Shown here piece by piece: positions 45,069-53,167 of a DNA stretch of 64,000 nt. The translations under genes were made by a program, and so were the position numbers. Every line of letters starts with the position of its first letter. The stretch's first letter is position 1. This DNA is from Streptomyces sp. PTY087I2 (GTDB lineage: Bacteria; Actinomycetota; Actinomycetes; Streptomycetales; Streptomycetaceae): positions 248,001-312,000 of the forward strand of contig NZ_LZRD01000002.1 in assembly GCF_001687325.1 (NCBI RefSeq). Direction: 5' to 3'. The notes below the pieces were generated by a model. The model saw nothing but the letters and a program-made list of their open reading frames with translations. It was not told the DNA's origin and searched no databases.

Positions 45069-47246
45069 ATGACGACCGAGAGCACCACCATCCGCTGGGA
45101 ACAGGACGAGACCGGCGTCGTCACCCTCGTCCTCGACGACCCCGACCAGTCGGCCAACACGATGAACCAGGCCTTCAAGGACTCCATCGCGGCCATTGCC
45201 GACCGCGCCGAGGCCGAGAAGGACTCCATCCGCGGCATCATCTACACCTCCGCCAAGAAGACCTTCTTCGCGGGCGGCGACCTCAAGGACATGATCAAGG
45301 TCGGCCCGGAGAACGCCCAGGCCGCCTTCGACACCGGCACCGAGATCAAGAACTCGCTGCGCCGCATCGAGACCCTCGGCAAGCCCGTCGTCGCCGCCAT
45401 CAACGGCGCGGCCCTCGGCGGCGGTTACGAGATCGCGCTCGCCTCCCACCACCGCGTCGCCCTCGACGCCCCCGGCTCCCGCATCGGCCTGCCCGAGGTC
45501 ACCCTCGGCCTGCTCCCGGCGGGCGGCGGCGTCACCCGTACCGTACGCCTCATGGGCATCGCGGACGCCCTGCTCAAGGTGCTCCTCCAGGGCACCCAGT
45601 ACACCCCGCAGCGGGCGCTGGAGAACGGCCTCGTCCACGAAGTCGCCGCCACCCGCGAGGAGATGATCGAGAAAGCCCGCGCCTTCATCGACGCCAACCC
45701 CGAGTCCCAGCAGCCCTGGGACGTCAAGGGCTACAAGATCCCCGGCGGCACCCCGTCCCACCCCAAGTTCGCCGCCAACCTCCCCGCCTTCCCGGCCAAC
45801 TTGAAGAAGCAGCTCGCGGGCGCGCCCATGCCCGCGCCGCGCAACATCCTCGCGGCGGCCGTCGAGGGCTCCCAGGTCGACTTCGAGACCGCGCTGACCA
45901 TCGAGGCCCGGTACTTCACGGAGCTGGTCACCGGCCAGGTCTCCAAGAACATGATCCAGGCGTTCTTCTTCGACCTCCAGGCCGTCAACTCCGGCGCCAA
46001 CCGCCCCAAGGACATCCCGGAGCGCCCGGTCCGCAAGGTAGCCGTGCTCGGCGCCGGGATGATGGGCGCGGGCATCGCCTACTCCTGCGCCAAGGCCGGT
46101 ATCGACGTCGTCCTCAAGGACGTCTCCACCGAGGCGGCCGCCAAGGGCAAGGCGTACAGCGAGAAGCTGCTCGCCAAGGCGCTCTCCCGGGGCCGTACGA
46201 CGGAGGCCAAGCGCGATGAGCTGCTGGCCCGCATCACCGCGACCGGTGACGTGGCCGACCTCGCGGGCTGCGACGCGGTGATCGAGGCCGTCTTCGAGGA
46301 CACCGCCCTCAAGCACAAGGTGTTCCAGGAGATCCAGGACGTCATCGAGCCCGACGCCCTGCTCTGCTCCAACACCTCCACCCTCCCCATCACGGTCCTC
46401 GCCGAAGGTGTCTCGCGCCCGGTCGACTTCATCGGGCTGCACTTCTTCTCGCCGGTCGACAAGATGCCGCTGGTCGAGATCATCAAGGGCGAGCAGACCG
46501 GTGACGAGGCGCTGGCCCGCGCCTTCGACCTCGTACGGCGCATCAAGAAGACGCCGATCGTCGTCAACGACTCGCGCGGCTTCTTCACCTCGCGCGTCAT
46601 CGGCCAGTTCATCAACGAGGGCGTGGCGATGGTCGGCGAGGGCGTCGAGCCCGCCTCGATCGAGCAGGCCGCCGCCCAGTCCGGCTACCCGGCCAAGGTC
46701 CTCTCCCTGATGGACGAGCTGACCCTGACCCTGCCCCGTAAGATCCGCAACGAGACGAAGCGCGCGGTGGAGGAGGCCGGCGGCACCTGGCCCGGCCACC
46801 CCTCGGACGAGGTCATCGACCGCATGGTCGACGAGTTCGGCCGCCCGGGCCGCAGCGGGGGAGCGGGCTTCTACGACTACGACGAGGACGGCAAGCGCGC
46901 CGGTCTCTGGCCGGGCCTGCGCGAGCACTTCACCACCAAGGCCGACGCGGACGTCCCCTTCGAGGACATGAAGGAGCGGATGCTCTTCTCCGAGGCGCTG
47001 GACAGCGTCCGCTGCCTGGAGGAGAACGTCCTCATCTCCGTCGCGGACGCCAACATCGGCTCCATCATGGGCATCGGCTTCCCGCCGTGGACCGGCGGTG
47101 TCCTCCAGTACATCAACGGGTACGAGGGCGGCCTGCCCGGATTCGTCGCCCGCGCCCGGGAGTTGGCCGACCGCTACGGCGACCGGTTCCTGCCGCCCGC
47201 GCTGCTGGTGGAGAAGGCGGAGAAGGGCGAGACCTTCCACGACTGA
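45069..47246 (+). CDS. fadB: fatty oxidation complex alpha subunit (enoyl-CoA hydratase / 3-hydroxyacyl-CoA dehydrogenase)
   Basis: A 725-residue bifunctional enzyme for the middle two steps of beta-oxidation. The N-terminal crotonase domain (about 1-190) has the AGGDLKDM oxyanion loop and the PEVTLGLLPAGGG catalytic Glu. The NAD domain (from about 320) has GAGMMGAGIAY and IEAVFED; LHFFSPVDKMPLVEI contains the catalytic His and Glu. The C-terminal domain follows to the end. ACGGAGAAAA precedes ATG 45069. It is the last gene of the operon and is followed by a strong terminator. Confidence 0.92.
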   Translation: MTTESTTIRWEQDETGVVTLVLDDPDQSANTMNQAFKDSIAAIADRAEAEKDSIRGIIYTSAKKTFFAGGDLKDMIKVGPENAQAAFDTGTEIKNSLRRIETLGKPVVAAINGAALGGGYEIALASHHRVALDAPGSRIGLPEVTLGLLPAGGGVTRTVRLMGIADALLKVLLQGTQYTPQRALENGLVHEVAATREEMIEKARAFIDANPESQQPWDVKGYKIPGGTPSHPKFAANLPAFPANLKKQLAGAPMPAPRNILAAAVEGSQVDFETALTIEARYFTELVTGQVSKNMIQAFFFDLQAVNSGANRPKDIPERPVRKVAVLGAGMMGAGIAYSCAKAGIDVVLKDVSTEAAAKGKAYSEKLLAKALSRGRTTEAKRDELLARITATGDVADLAGCDAVIEAVFEDTALKHKVFQEIQDVIEPDALLCSNTSTLPITVLAEGVSRPVDFIGLHFFSPVDKMPLVEIIKGEQTGDEALARAFDLVRRIKKTPIVVNDSRGFFTSRVIGQFINEGVAMVGEGVEPASIEQAAAQSGYPAKVLSLMDELTLTLPRKIRNETKRAVEEAGGTWPGHPSDEVIDRMVDEFGRPGRSGGAGFYDYDEDGKRAGLWPGLREHFTTKADADVPFEDMKERMLFSEALDSVRCLEENVLISVADANIGSIMGIGFPPWTGGVLQYINGYEGGLPGFVARARELADRYGDRFLPPALLVEKAEKGETFHD

Positions 47247-47255
47247 GCCTGTTCC

Positions 47256-47299
47256 GGGCCGCGTTCACCGCCCTTGTCATTCGGCGGTGAACGCGGCCC
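47256..47299. terminator. perfect 17-bp bidirectional terminator
   Basis: GGGCCGCGTTCACCGCC (47256-47272) pairs perfectly with 47283-47299 around a 10-nt loop. It serves the convergent fadB and merR-type genes and overlaps the last codons of the latter. Confidence 0.9.
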
Positions 47300-48008
47300 G
47301 CAGCTCTTCCTTGAGCGATCGCTGAAACGCCGTCACCAGCGCCTGGACGACGATCGGTTGCATATGGGCCGAGAGCGACTTCATCGCCGCCACATGCTCC
47401 GGATCGCCTTCGCGCTCCCGGTACGGATCCCACACCTCGTCCCGGAAGAGCCGGGTCATCTCCTGGGCGGCGGAACGGGTGTGCTCCAGCAGAACGGTCC
47501 GGGCCGCGAGGATGGTCTCGTGCGCGATCGGCACGTCCAGCAGTTCCACCCCGAGCCGCAGCAGCCCGAGATCCACCCGGTACGTCATGCCGCCCGCCTC
47601 GGGCCGGACCAGCACCCCCATCGCCGCCAGCCGCTCCACATCCGCCTCCGACAGCGCCCGCCCGGCCCGCCGCTCCAGCTCGGCCCGGGAGAAGTCCTCG
47701 GTCTTGTCCGGCGCCCAGGACGCGACCAGCGCCCGGTGGATGGCCAGATCGTGGGCGCTCAGGTCGGGCGGCAGCTGCTCCAGATAGCGTTCGATCGCGG
47801 CGAGCGTCATGCCCTGCTGCTGAAGCTCCTCGATCAGCGCGAGCCGTGAGAGATGGTCGGGACCGTAGTGCCCGACCCGGCGCGGACCGATGACCGGGGG
47901 CGGCAGCAGGCCCCGGGTGCTGTAGAACCGCACGGTACGCACGGTGACCCCGGCACGGGCCGCCAGCTCGTCCACCGTGAGCGTCGGCTCGTCGGTCCCC
48001 GTCGCCAT
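47277..48008 (-). CDS. MerR-family transcriptional regulator
   Basis: A 243-residue regulator. The N-terminal MerR helix-turn-helix (residues 10-75: LTVDELAARAGVTVRTVRFYSTRGLLPPP, then the wing and GMTLAAIERYLEQL) is followed by a helical effector region without metal-binding Cys pairs, so a small organic or acyl ligand is more likely than a metal. Its gene is convergent with the fad operon, an arrangement consistent with control of lipid catabolism, but this is inference. A GACAGTCCCGCTGTC palindrome upstream (48040-48054) suggests autoregulation. Confidence 0.85.
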   Translation of the reverse strand: MATGTDEPTLTVDELAARAGVTVRTVRFYSTRGLLPPPVIGPRRVGHYGPDHLSRLALIEELQQQGMTLAAIERYLEQLPPDLSAHDLAIHRALVASWAPDKTEDFSRAELERRAGRALSEADVERLAAMGVLVRPEAGGMTYRVDLGLLRLGVELLDVPIAHETILAARTVLLEHTRSAAQEMTRLFRDEVWDPYREREGDPEHVAAMKSLSAHMQPIVVQALVTAFQRSLKEELRAAFTAE

Positions 48009-48039
48009 CTCTGCTCCCCGCAGTCGAATCCCGGTATCG

Positions 48040-48054
48040 GACAGTCCCGCTGTC
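48040..48054. promoter_or_regulatory. palindrome, likely MerR operator
   Basis: GACAG-TCCCG-CTGTC is a perfect inverted repeat 32 nt upstream of the MerR-type start, in the divergent gap with the macro-domain gene. MerR proteins bind such sites between -35 and -10. Confidence 0.5.
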
Positions 48055-48127
48055 TCACCACTACTGTGAAAGTCTCCGGCACCATCGCGCCGCCGTCCAC
48101 CCCGGGCCCGTTGTCAGTGGCGGCCCG

Positions 48128-48133
48128 TACGGT
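48128..48133 (+). promoter_or_regulatory. -10 hexamer for the macro-domain gene, leaderless
   Basis: TACGGT lies 6 nt before ATG 48140. Confidence 0.4.
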
Positions 48134-48139
48134 GAGGTC

Positions 48140-48616
48140 ATGTCGGAGATCACTTACGTACGGGGGGACGCCACCGCCCCGCAGGGCAAGGGCGTCAAGC
48201 TGATCGTCCACGTCTGCAACGACCTCGGCGGCTGGGGCAAGGGGTTCGTGCTCGCCCTCTCCCGCCGCTGGCCCGAGCCCGAAGCCGCCTACCGCCGCTG
48301 GCACCGGGAGCGCGCGGGGAACGACTTCGCCCTGGGCGCGGCGCAGTTCGTGCAGGTGGGGCCCTGTCTCTGGGTGGCCAACACGGTCGGCCAGCGTGGC
48401 ATACGCACCGGCAGCAAGGGGGTGCCCGTGCGGTACGAGGCCATCGACACGGCGCTCGCCGCGGTGGCCGCCAAGGCGGGTGAGCTGGGGGCGTCCGTCC
48501 ATATGCCCCGGATCGGCTGCGGGCTCGCGGGCGGCAGGTGGTCCCGGGTCGAGCCGCTGATCGAGCGGCGCCTGATATCCGCCGGCGTGCCGGTCACGGT
48601 GTACGACTACGACTGA
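48140..48616 (+). CDS. macro-domain protein (ADP-ribose-binding, Poa1p-like)
   Basis: A 158-residue stand-alone macro-like domain. It starts with ITYVRGDATAP, then LIVHVCNDLGGWGKGFVLAL (Asn-Asp in the ADP-ribose-binding position), ANTVGQRG, and HMPRIGCGLAGGRWSRVEPLI near the end. Proteins of this shape remove ADP-ribose from proteins or act on ADP-ribose-1''-phosphate. A leaderless -10 precedes ATG 48140. It is divergent from the MerR gene. No ADP-ribosyltransferase gene is nearby. Confidence 0.85.
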   Translation: MSEITYVRGDATAPQGKGVKLIVHVCNDLGGWGKGFVLALSRRWPEPEAAYRRWHRERAGNDFALGAAQFVQVGPCLWVANTVGQRGIRTGSKGVPVRYEAIDTALAAVAAKAGELGASVHMPRIGCGLAGGRWSRVEPLIERRLISAGVPVTVYDYD

Positions 48617-48730
48617 CCGGGCCGTCGGGGACGTGGGCCCCGCCCTCACGGGTCTCCCGTCCGCGAGGGACCATGGAGGCAAGGGGACGGGCAGCGCACG
48701 GCTGGCCCGCCGGGATCGCGGGAGCACCGG

Positions 48731-49756
48731 ATGAGCAGCGCCAAGGACGTGACGGGCCCCCGGGACCGCGGACCGGAGGCGGCGCCGGGCTCGGAGCCGA
48801 CGTCGGCGTCGGGGTGGGGCTCGGAGCCGTCGTCGGGCTCGGACCCGGAGCCGTCCTCGGGCCGGGGCTCGGACTCCGAGCAGCCCGCGCGCGGCCGCGG
48901 CGCGAACGACCCCGAGCCGCCATCGCCCGGCGGTGTGCTCTGGAGCCTGTCCGGTGACATCCGTGCCCTGCTGATGCTGCCCGCCGCCCTCACCCTCCAG
49001 GTCGCCCACCCGGCCGTCGGCGCCGGAGTCGACGAGCACTCCGTCTTCCGCACCGACCCCTGGGGGCGCGGCGAACGCTCGCTGCGCTCGCTCCAGCTCT
49101 GGGTGTACGGCGGCGCGGAGGCGGCCGAGGAGGGCCGCAGGCTGCGCGTGCTGCACCGGACCATCCAGGGCACCGACACCCGGGGGCGCCGCTACCACGC
49201 CCTGACGCCCGCCAACTACACCTGGGTGCACGCCACCGGCTTCCCCGTCTACCAGCACGCGGCCCGCTATCTGATCCGGCCCATGACCCCGGCCCAGGAG
49301 CGCGCCCTGTACGCGGAGTGGCTCCAGGTCGGCCGGATCCTCGGCATCCACGACCGGGACATGCCGCAGACCATCGAGGAGTTCTGGCCGTACTGGAAGA
49401 AGATGCTCGCCAAGGAGATCGAGGCGACCACCGTCGTACGGGAACTGGTCGACGTCGACCACCCCGTACCCCCGCCGGACCGTGGCCCGTGGGCGCTGCG
49501 GACGGTCCTGCGGGCGCTGTGGCCGGTGGTGCTGCCGCCGCTGGCCCGCTTCCGGCGGTTCGTCACCATCGGGCTGATGCCGCCCGACGCCCGCGAGGCC
49601 GTGGGTCTGCCGTGGAGCGCGGAGCAGGAGAAGCGGCTGCGCCGGATGTGCGCGTTCCTGCGGGTCGTCGTTCCCGTCCTGCCGGAGCGGCTGCGCTATC
49701 TGCCCCGGGCGCGTGCGGCCCGAGCTGCCCACCGCACGGCTGCGCCCAACGGCTGA
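48731..49756 (+). CDS. MpaB/DUF2236-type oxygenase with acidic low-complexity N terminus
   Basis: A 341-residue protein. The first 65 residues are a Ser/Glu/Pro/Gly-rich tract. The rest is the heme-binding-type DUF2236 domain of the rubber-oxygenase/MpaB group (LQVAHPAVGAGVDEHSVF, DPWGRGERSLR, TWVHATGFPVYQHAARY, then helices to FVTIGLMPP). Members include latex-clearing proteins and mycophenolic-acid-pathway MpaB; the substrate here is unknown. GCGGGAG precedes ATG 48731. No signal peptide, so it is cytoplasmic or peripherally membrane-bound. Confidence 0.8.
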   Translation: MSSAKDVTGPRDRGPEAAPGSEPTSASGWGSEPSSGSDPEPSSGRGSDSEQPARGRGANDPEPPSPGGVLWSLSGDIRALLMLPAALTLQVAHPAVGAGVDEHSVFRTDPWGRGERSLRSLQLWVYGGAEAAEEGRRLRVLHRTIQGTDTRGRRYHALTPANYTWVHATGFPVYQHAARYLIRPMTPAQERALYAEWLQVGRILGIHDRDMPQTIEEFWPYWKKMLAKEIEATTVVRELVDVDHPVPPPDRGPWALRTVLRALWPVVLPPLARFRRFVTIGLMPPDAREAVGLPWSAEQEKRLRRMCAFLRVVVPVLPERLRYLPRARAARAAHRTAAPNG

Positions 49757-49798
49757 GCGGGCCCGCGCCCCCGGCGTACGGCTGTGCGCGGAGGCCGA

Positions 49799-49841
49799 GG
49801 GGCCGTCGGAGCGACTGAACTCCCGCCGCTCCGACGGCCCC
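49799..49841. terminator. perfect 15-bp bidirectional terminator
   Basis: GGGGCCGTCGGAGCG (49799-49813) pairs perfectly with 49827-49841 around a 13-nt loop, between convergent MpaB-type and M1 peptidase genes. Confidence 0.9.
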
Positions 49842-49861
49842 GATTCCTGGGCGTACGGCCG

Positions 49862-51445
49862 TCAGCGGTGCTCGTGTCCCGAGTGCCCCGCTTGACCCGC
49901 GTGACCCCGGTCCGCGCGGTCACCGTGCCCGTGGTCCCCGTGGTCGTGCACGGTGTTCGTCGCCGCGATCTTCTTCCAGGACGCTGGCCGCTCCACCCGC
50001 GCCGCCGACCGTGCCGACAGGGCCGCGTCGGCGAGACCCGCATCGGCCGCCGCCGGTGCCGCCGGCCGCGACGGCTGGTACAGCCAGGTGTCGAACAGCG
50101 CCGCGAGCGGCTTGCCCGAGACCCGCTCCGCGTACCGGACGAAGTCGCCCACGTTCGCGTTGGCGTGCGCGTGCTCGGCCGGCCAGCCCTTCAGCAGCTC
50201 GAAGAAGGTGTCGTCGCCGACCTCGTTGCGCAGCGCCTGGAGCGCCAGCGCGCCCCGGTCGTAGACGGCGATGTCGAACTGGTTCTCCGGGCCCGGGTCA
50301 CCCGGCTTCACCTGCCAGAACGGGTCGTCGGCCGGGTGCTGGGCGTACGTGTAGTCCGCCAGTTCCTGCGCGGTGCCCTCGCCCTCCTTCTCCGACCAGA
50401 GCCACTGGCTGTAGCGGGCGAAGCCCTCGTTGATCCAGATGTCCTTCCAGCCGTCGACCGACACGCTGTTGCCGTACCACTGGTGCGCGATCTCGTGGAC
50501 GACGACCGAGACGTTCGCGCCGTTCGCGAACTGCTTCGGGCTGTAGAAGGGCCGCGTCTGGGTCTCCAGGGCGAACCCGCTCGTCACGTTGGGCACATAT
50601 CCGCCGAGCGCGTTGTACGGGTACGGGCCGAACACCTCGGTCAGCCACTCGGCGACCTCGGTGGTCCGCTCGACGCTCGCGCGGGCCGCACCGGCGTTGG
50701 CGCCCAGGTCCTTGCTGTAGGCGTTCAGCACCGGCAGACCGTCCGCTGTCTTGTCGGTCGTGATGTCGAACTTGCCGATGGCGAGCGTCGTCAGATACGT
50801 CGCCTGAGGCTTGTCGGAACGCCAGTTGAAACGCGTCCAGCCGAGCTTCGAGCTCTGCGACTGGAGCACCCCGTTGCTGATCGCCTGGGTGCCGTCGGGC
50901 ACCGAGACCGAGATGTCGTACGTGGCCTTGTCCAGCGGATGGTCGTTGCTCGGGTACCACCACACCGCCGACTCCGGTTCCTGCGCGGCGACACCGCCGT
51001 CCGGGGTCCGCGCCCAGGCGGTCCAGCCGTTGATCTCCAGCTCGGAGGGGATCCCGGCGTACCGGACGACGACGGAGACCGCCCTGCCCTTCGCCAGGGG
51101 CTCCGCCGGGGTGACCTCCAGTTCGTGGTCGCCGCTCGTGGCGAAGCGGGCCTTCTTGCCGTTCACCCGCACCTCGGAGACGTCGAGCCCGAAGTCGAGG
51201 TTGAAGCGGGACAGCTCCTGCGTGGTGGTGGCGAGGATCGTCGCCGTGCCCTCCAGCAGGTCGGTCGTGGGCTGGTACTTCAGCCGCAGGTCGTAGTGGG
51301 AGACGTCGTAGCCACCGTTTCCGCTGGCCGGGTAGTAGGGGTCGCCGATACCCGGGGCGCCCACGGTGCCCGGTGCGGCCGTTGCCGGGATCGCCAGCAG
51401 AAGGGTGGCCGCCAGTGCGCTGGGGACGATGAATCTGCGGTGCAC
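49862..51445 (-). CDS. secreted M1-family metallopeptidase with His-rich tail
   Basis: A 527-residue exported zinc aminopeptidase. A signal peptide (about residues 1-25) is followed by the N-terminal beta domain, the GFALETQ exopeptidase loop (about 291) and the zinc site HEIAHQW (His317, Glu318, His321) with Glu340 in NEGFA. It stops after the catalytic domain and lacks the large C-terminal domain of PepN. The last 25 residues are His/Asp/Gly-rich (HDHGDHGHGD...) and could store or sense metal. I start at GTG 51445 with GGAG 6 nt upstream; the frame is open 16 codons further. Divergent from the M14 peptidase. Confidence 0.9.
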   Translation of the reverse strand: MHRRFIVPSALAATLLLAIPATAAPGTVGAPGIGDPYYPASGNGGYDVSHYDLRLKYQPTTDLLEGTATILATTTQELSRFNLDFGLDVSEVRVNGKKARFATSGDHELEVTPAEPLAKGRAVSVVVRYAGIPSELEINGWTAWARTPDGGVAAQEPESAVWWYPSNDHPLDKATYDISVSVPDGTQAISNGVLQSQSSKLGWTRFNWRSDKPQATYLTTLAIGKFDITTDKTADGLPVLNAYSKDLGANAGAARASVERTTEVAEWLTEVFGPYPYNALGGYVPNVTSGFALETQTRPFYSPKQFANGANVSVVVHEIAHQWYGNSVSVDGWKDIWINEGFARYSQWLWSEKEGEGTAQELADYTYAQHPADDPFWQVKPGDPGPENQFDIAVYDRGALALQALRNEVGDDTFFELLKGWPAEHAHANANVGDFVRYAERVSGKPLAALFDTWLYQPSRPAAPAAADAGLADAALSARSAARVERPASWKKIAATNTVHDHGDHGHGDRADRGHAGQAGHSGHEHR

Positions 51446-51634
51446 AACAAGCTCCAAATAGTCGGGACGGATGATCTTCCGACCGGTCGTCACGAGGCTA
51501 TGCAGCCGCCGGGGCAGGACGGGGCATTCCGGGTGCTTCTGTCACACGATCGCCATTCCGTCGTCACGGACGGCAGTACCCGGGAAGGTGCGGATGGCGT
51601 TGATCGCCCCCTGTTGCACAGGAGTTGACCGGGG

Positions 51635-51640
51635 TAACGT
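51635..51640 (+). promoter_or_regulatory. -10 candidate for the M14 peptidase gene
   Basis: TAACGT, with TTGCAC 15 nt upstream, would start a leader of about 65 nt before ATG 51709. Confidence 0.3.
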
Positions 51641-51708
51641 CCGCACATCGCCGACAGGCCGACGGGCGTCACGGCGCCCGCCCCCACCCGTTCCGGAGGC
51701 AGCCGCTG

Positions 51709-53094
51709 ATGACCCGTCGTGTCGCTCGCGCACTCCAGATGCTCAGCCCGCACCCGTGGCTCGCGCCGGTCGCGGGACCTGTCCGGCCGGAGTCCGTGGC
51801 CCCGCGCCGCGCGGTGCGGACGATGCGCCGGACGGCCGTGGCCGCGACGCTCGCGGCGCTCGCCCTGCCGTTCGCCATCGCACCCGCCGAGGCCGCGCAC
51901 CGCCCGCCGCGCACCGGATTCGAGACGAGCGAGGGGGCCCGCTGGACCGGCGAGGCGGAGGAGCGGGACTTCCTGGCCGCGGTGGACCGGGGGAGCGACC
52001 GGGTCTCGGTGGACCGCGTCGGTACGACCGGCCAGGGCCGCGCCCTGCGGCTCGTACGCGTGGGCCAGGAGCGGCCCGGCGCCACGACCGTCCTGCTGAT
52101 CTGTAGCCAGCACGGGGACGAACCCGCCGGGCGCGAGGCCTGTCTGACCACGATCCGCGACCTGGCGTTCGCCGAGGACCGGGCGACCCGCGCGTTCCTG
52201 GCCCGTACGACCCTGCTGGTGCTGCCCACGGCCAACCCCGACGGGCGCGCCGCCGACACCCGGGGCAACGCCGACGGGGTCGACATCAACCGCGACCACA
52301 TCGCCCTGGAGACCGCCGAGGCGCGGACGATCGCCGCCGTGGTCCGCGACGAACGGCCTGAGGTGATCTACGACTTGCACGAGTACGGCGCGACCCCGCC
52401 GTACTACGACAAGGACCTGTTCACTCTGTGGCCGCGGAACCTGAACGTCCATGATGGCGTCCACGACGCCTCGCACGCCCTCTCCGAGCGCTATGTCCGC
52501 CCGGCCGCGACGGTCGACGGCTACACCAGCGGGCACTACGGCATCTGGACCGACCCGGCCACCGGAGAGCCGGTCAAGCAGGTTGCCGGGGACGGCCAGG
52601 AACGCATCCTGCGCAACACCTCCGGGCTCAAGCACGCCGTCGGCCTGCTCATCGAGTCCCGGGTCGACGCGCTGAGCGACGCGGAGAAGGCCGATCCGGC
52701 GCTCAACCACCGGCGCAGGGTCGACTCCCAGAACACCGCGCTCGGCGGCCTCTTCGCCTTCACCGACGAGCAGCGCGCCCGGCTCCGGACGGCCACCGCC
52801 CTCTCCCGCCTGGCCGGTCTCGCCGACCGGGGACCCGTCTATCTCGGCGGCGCCGACAACGACCCGGCCGAGCCGCCGCAGGTCCTGGTCGATCCGCCGT
52901 GCGGCTACCGGCTGGACGCCGCGCAGTACGCGGCGGTGAAGGACGAGCTGGCTCTGCACGGCGTCAGGGCCCGGCCGGAGCGGGGTGGCGCATTTGTGCC
53001 GTTGCGGCAGTCGGCCCGGAACCTGATTCCACTGCTTCTCGATCAACGGGCGACATATCACCTCACAAACGGTCAAGCCAGAACTGCTTGTTGA
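51709..53094 (+). CDS. secreted M14-family zinc carboxypeptidase
   Basis: A 461-residue exported peptidase. After a long basic signal region (about residues 1-62, with a cleavage-like AEA) the M14 domain shows zinc ligands in [11 protein letters not shown] (His and Glu) and DLHEYG (His), the substrate-binding DGVDINRDH, and Tyr/His-rich loops at [11 protein letters not shown]. It probably trims C-terminal residues from peptides or wall peptides outside the cell. GGAGG precedes ATG 51709. Together with the divergent M1 enzyme it makes an extracellular peptide-degrading pair. Confidence 0.83.
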   Translation: MTRRVARALQMLSPHPWLAPVAGPVRPESVAPRRAVRTMRRTAVAATLAALALPFAIAPAEAAHRPPRTGFETSEGARWTGEAEERDFLAAVDRGSDRVSVDRVGTTGQGRALRLVRVGQERPGATTVLLICSQHGDEPAGREACLTTIRDLAFAEDRATRAFLARTTLLVLPTANPDGRAADTRGNADGVDINRDHIALETAEARTIAAVVRDERPEVIYDLHEYGATPPYYDKDLFTLWPRNLNVHDGVHDASHALSERYVRPAATVDGYTSGHYGIWTDPATGEPVKQVAGDGQERILRNTSGLKHAVGLLIESRVDALSDAEKADPALNHRRRVDSQNTALGGLFAFTDEQRARLRTATALSRLAGLADRGPVYLGGADNDPAEPPQVLVDPPCGYRLDAAQYAAVKDELALHGVRARPERGGAFVPLRQSARNLIPLLLDQRATYHLTNGQARTAC

Positions 53095-53167
53095 TCCTTC
53101 GAGATCCTGGGCAGGTGTGGTACTGCCTACGGAGAGCGTTTTTCAGACTCGGTGAAAGGTGCCATTT

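Noticed and set aside
43734-47240. A 3.5-kb open frame antisense to the fad operon
   Set aside because: It is the mirror of high-GC codon use in fadA/fadB. It has Asp/Glu/Val/Gly-rich low-complexity content and no recognisable domain.
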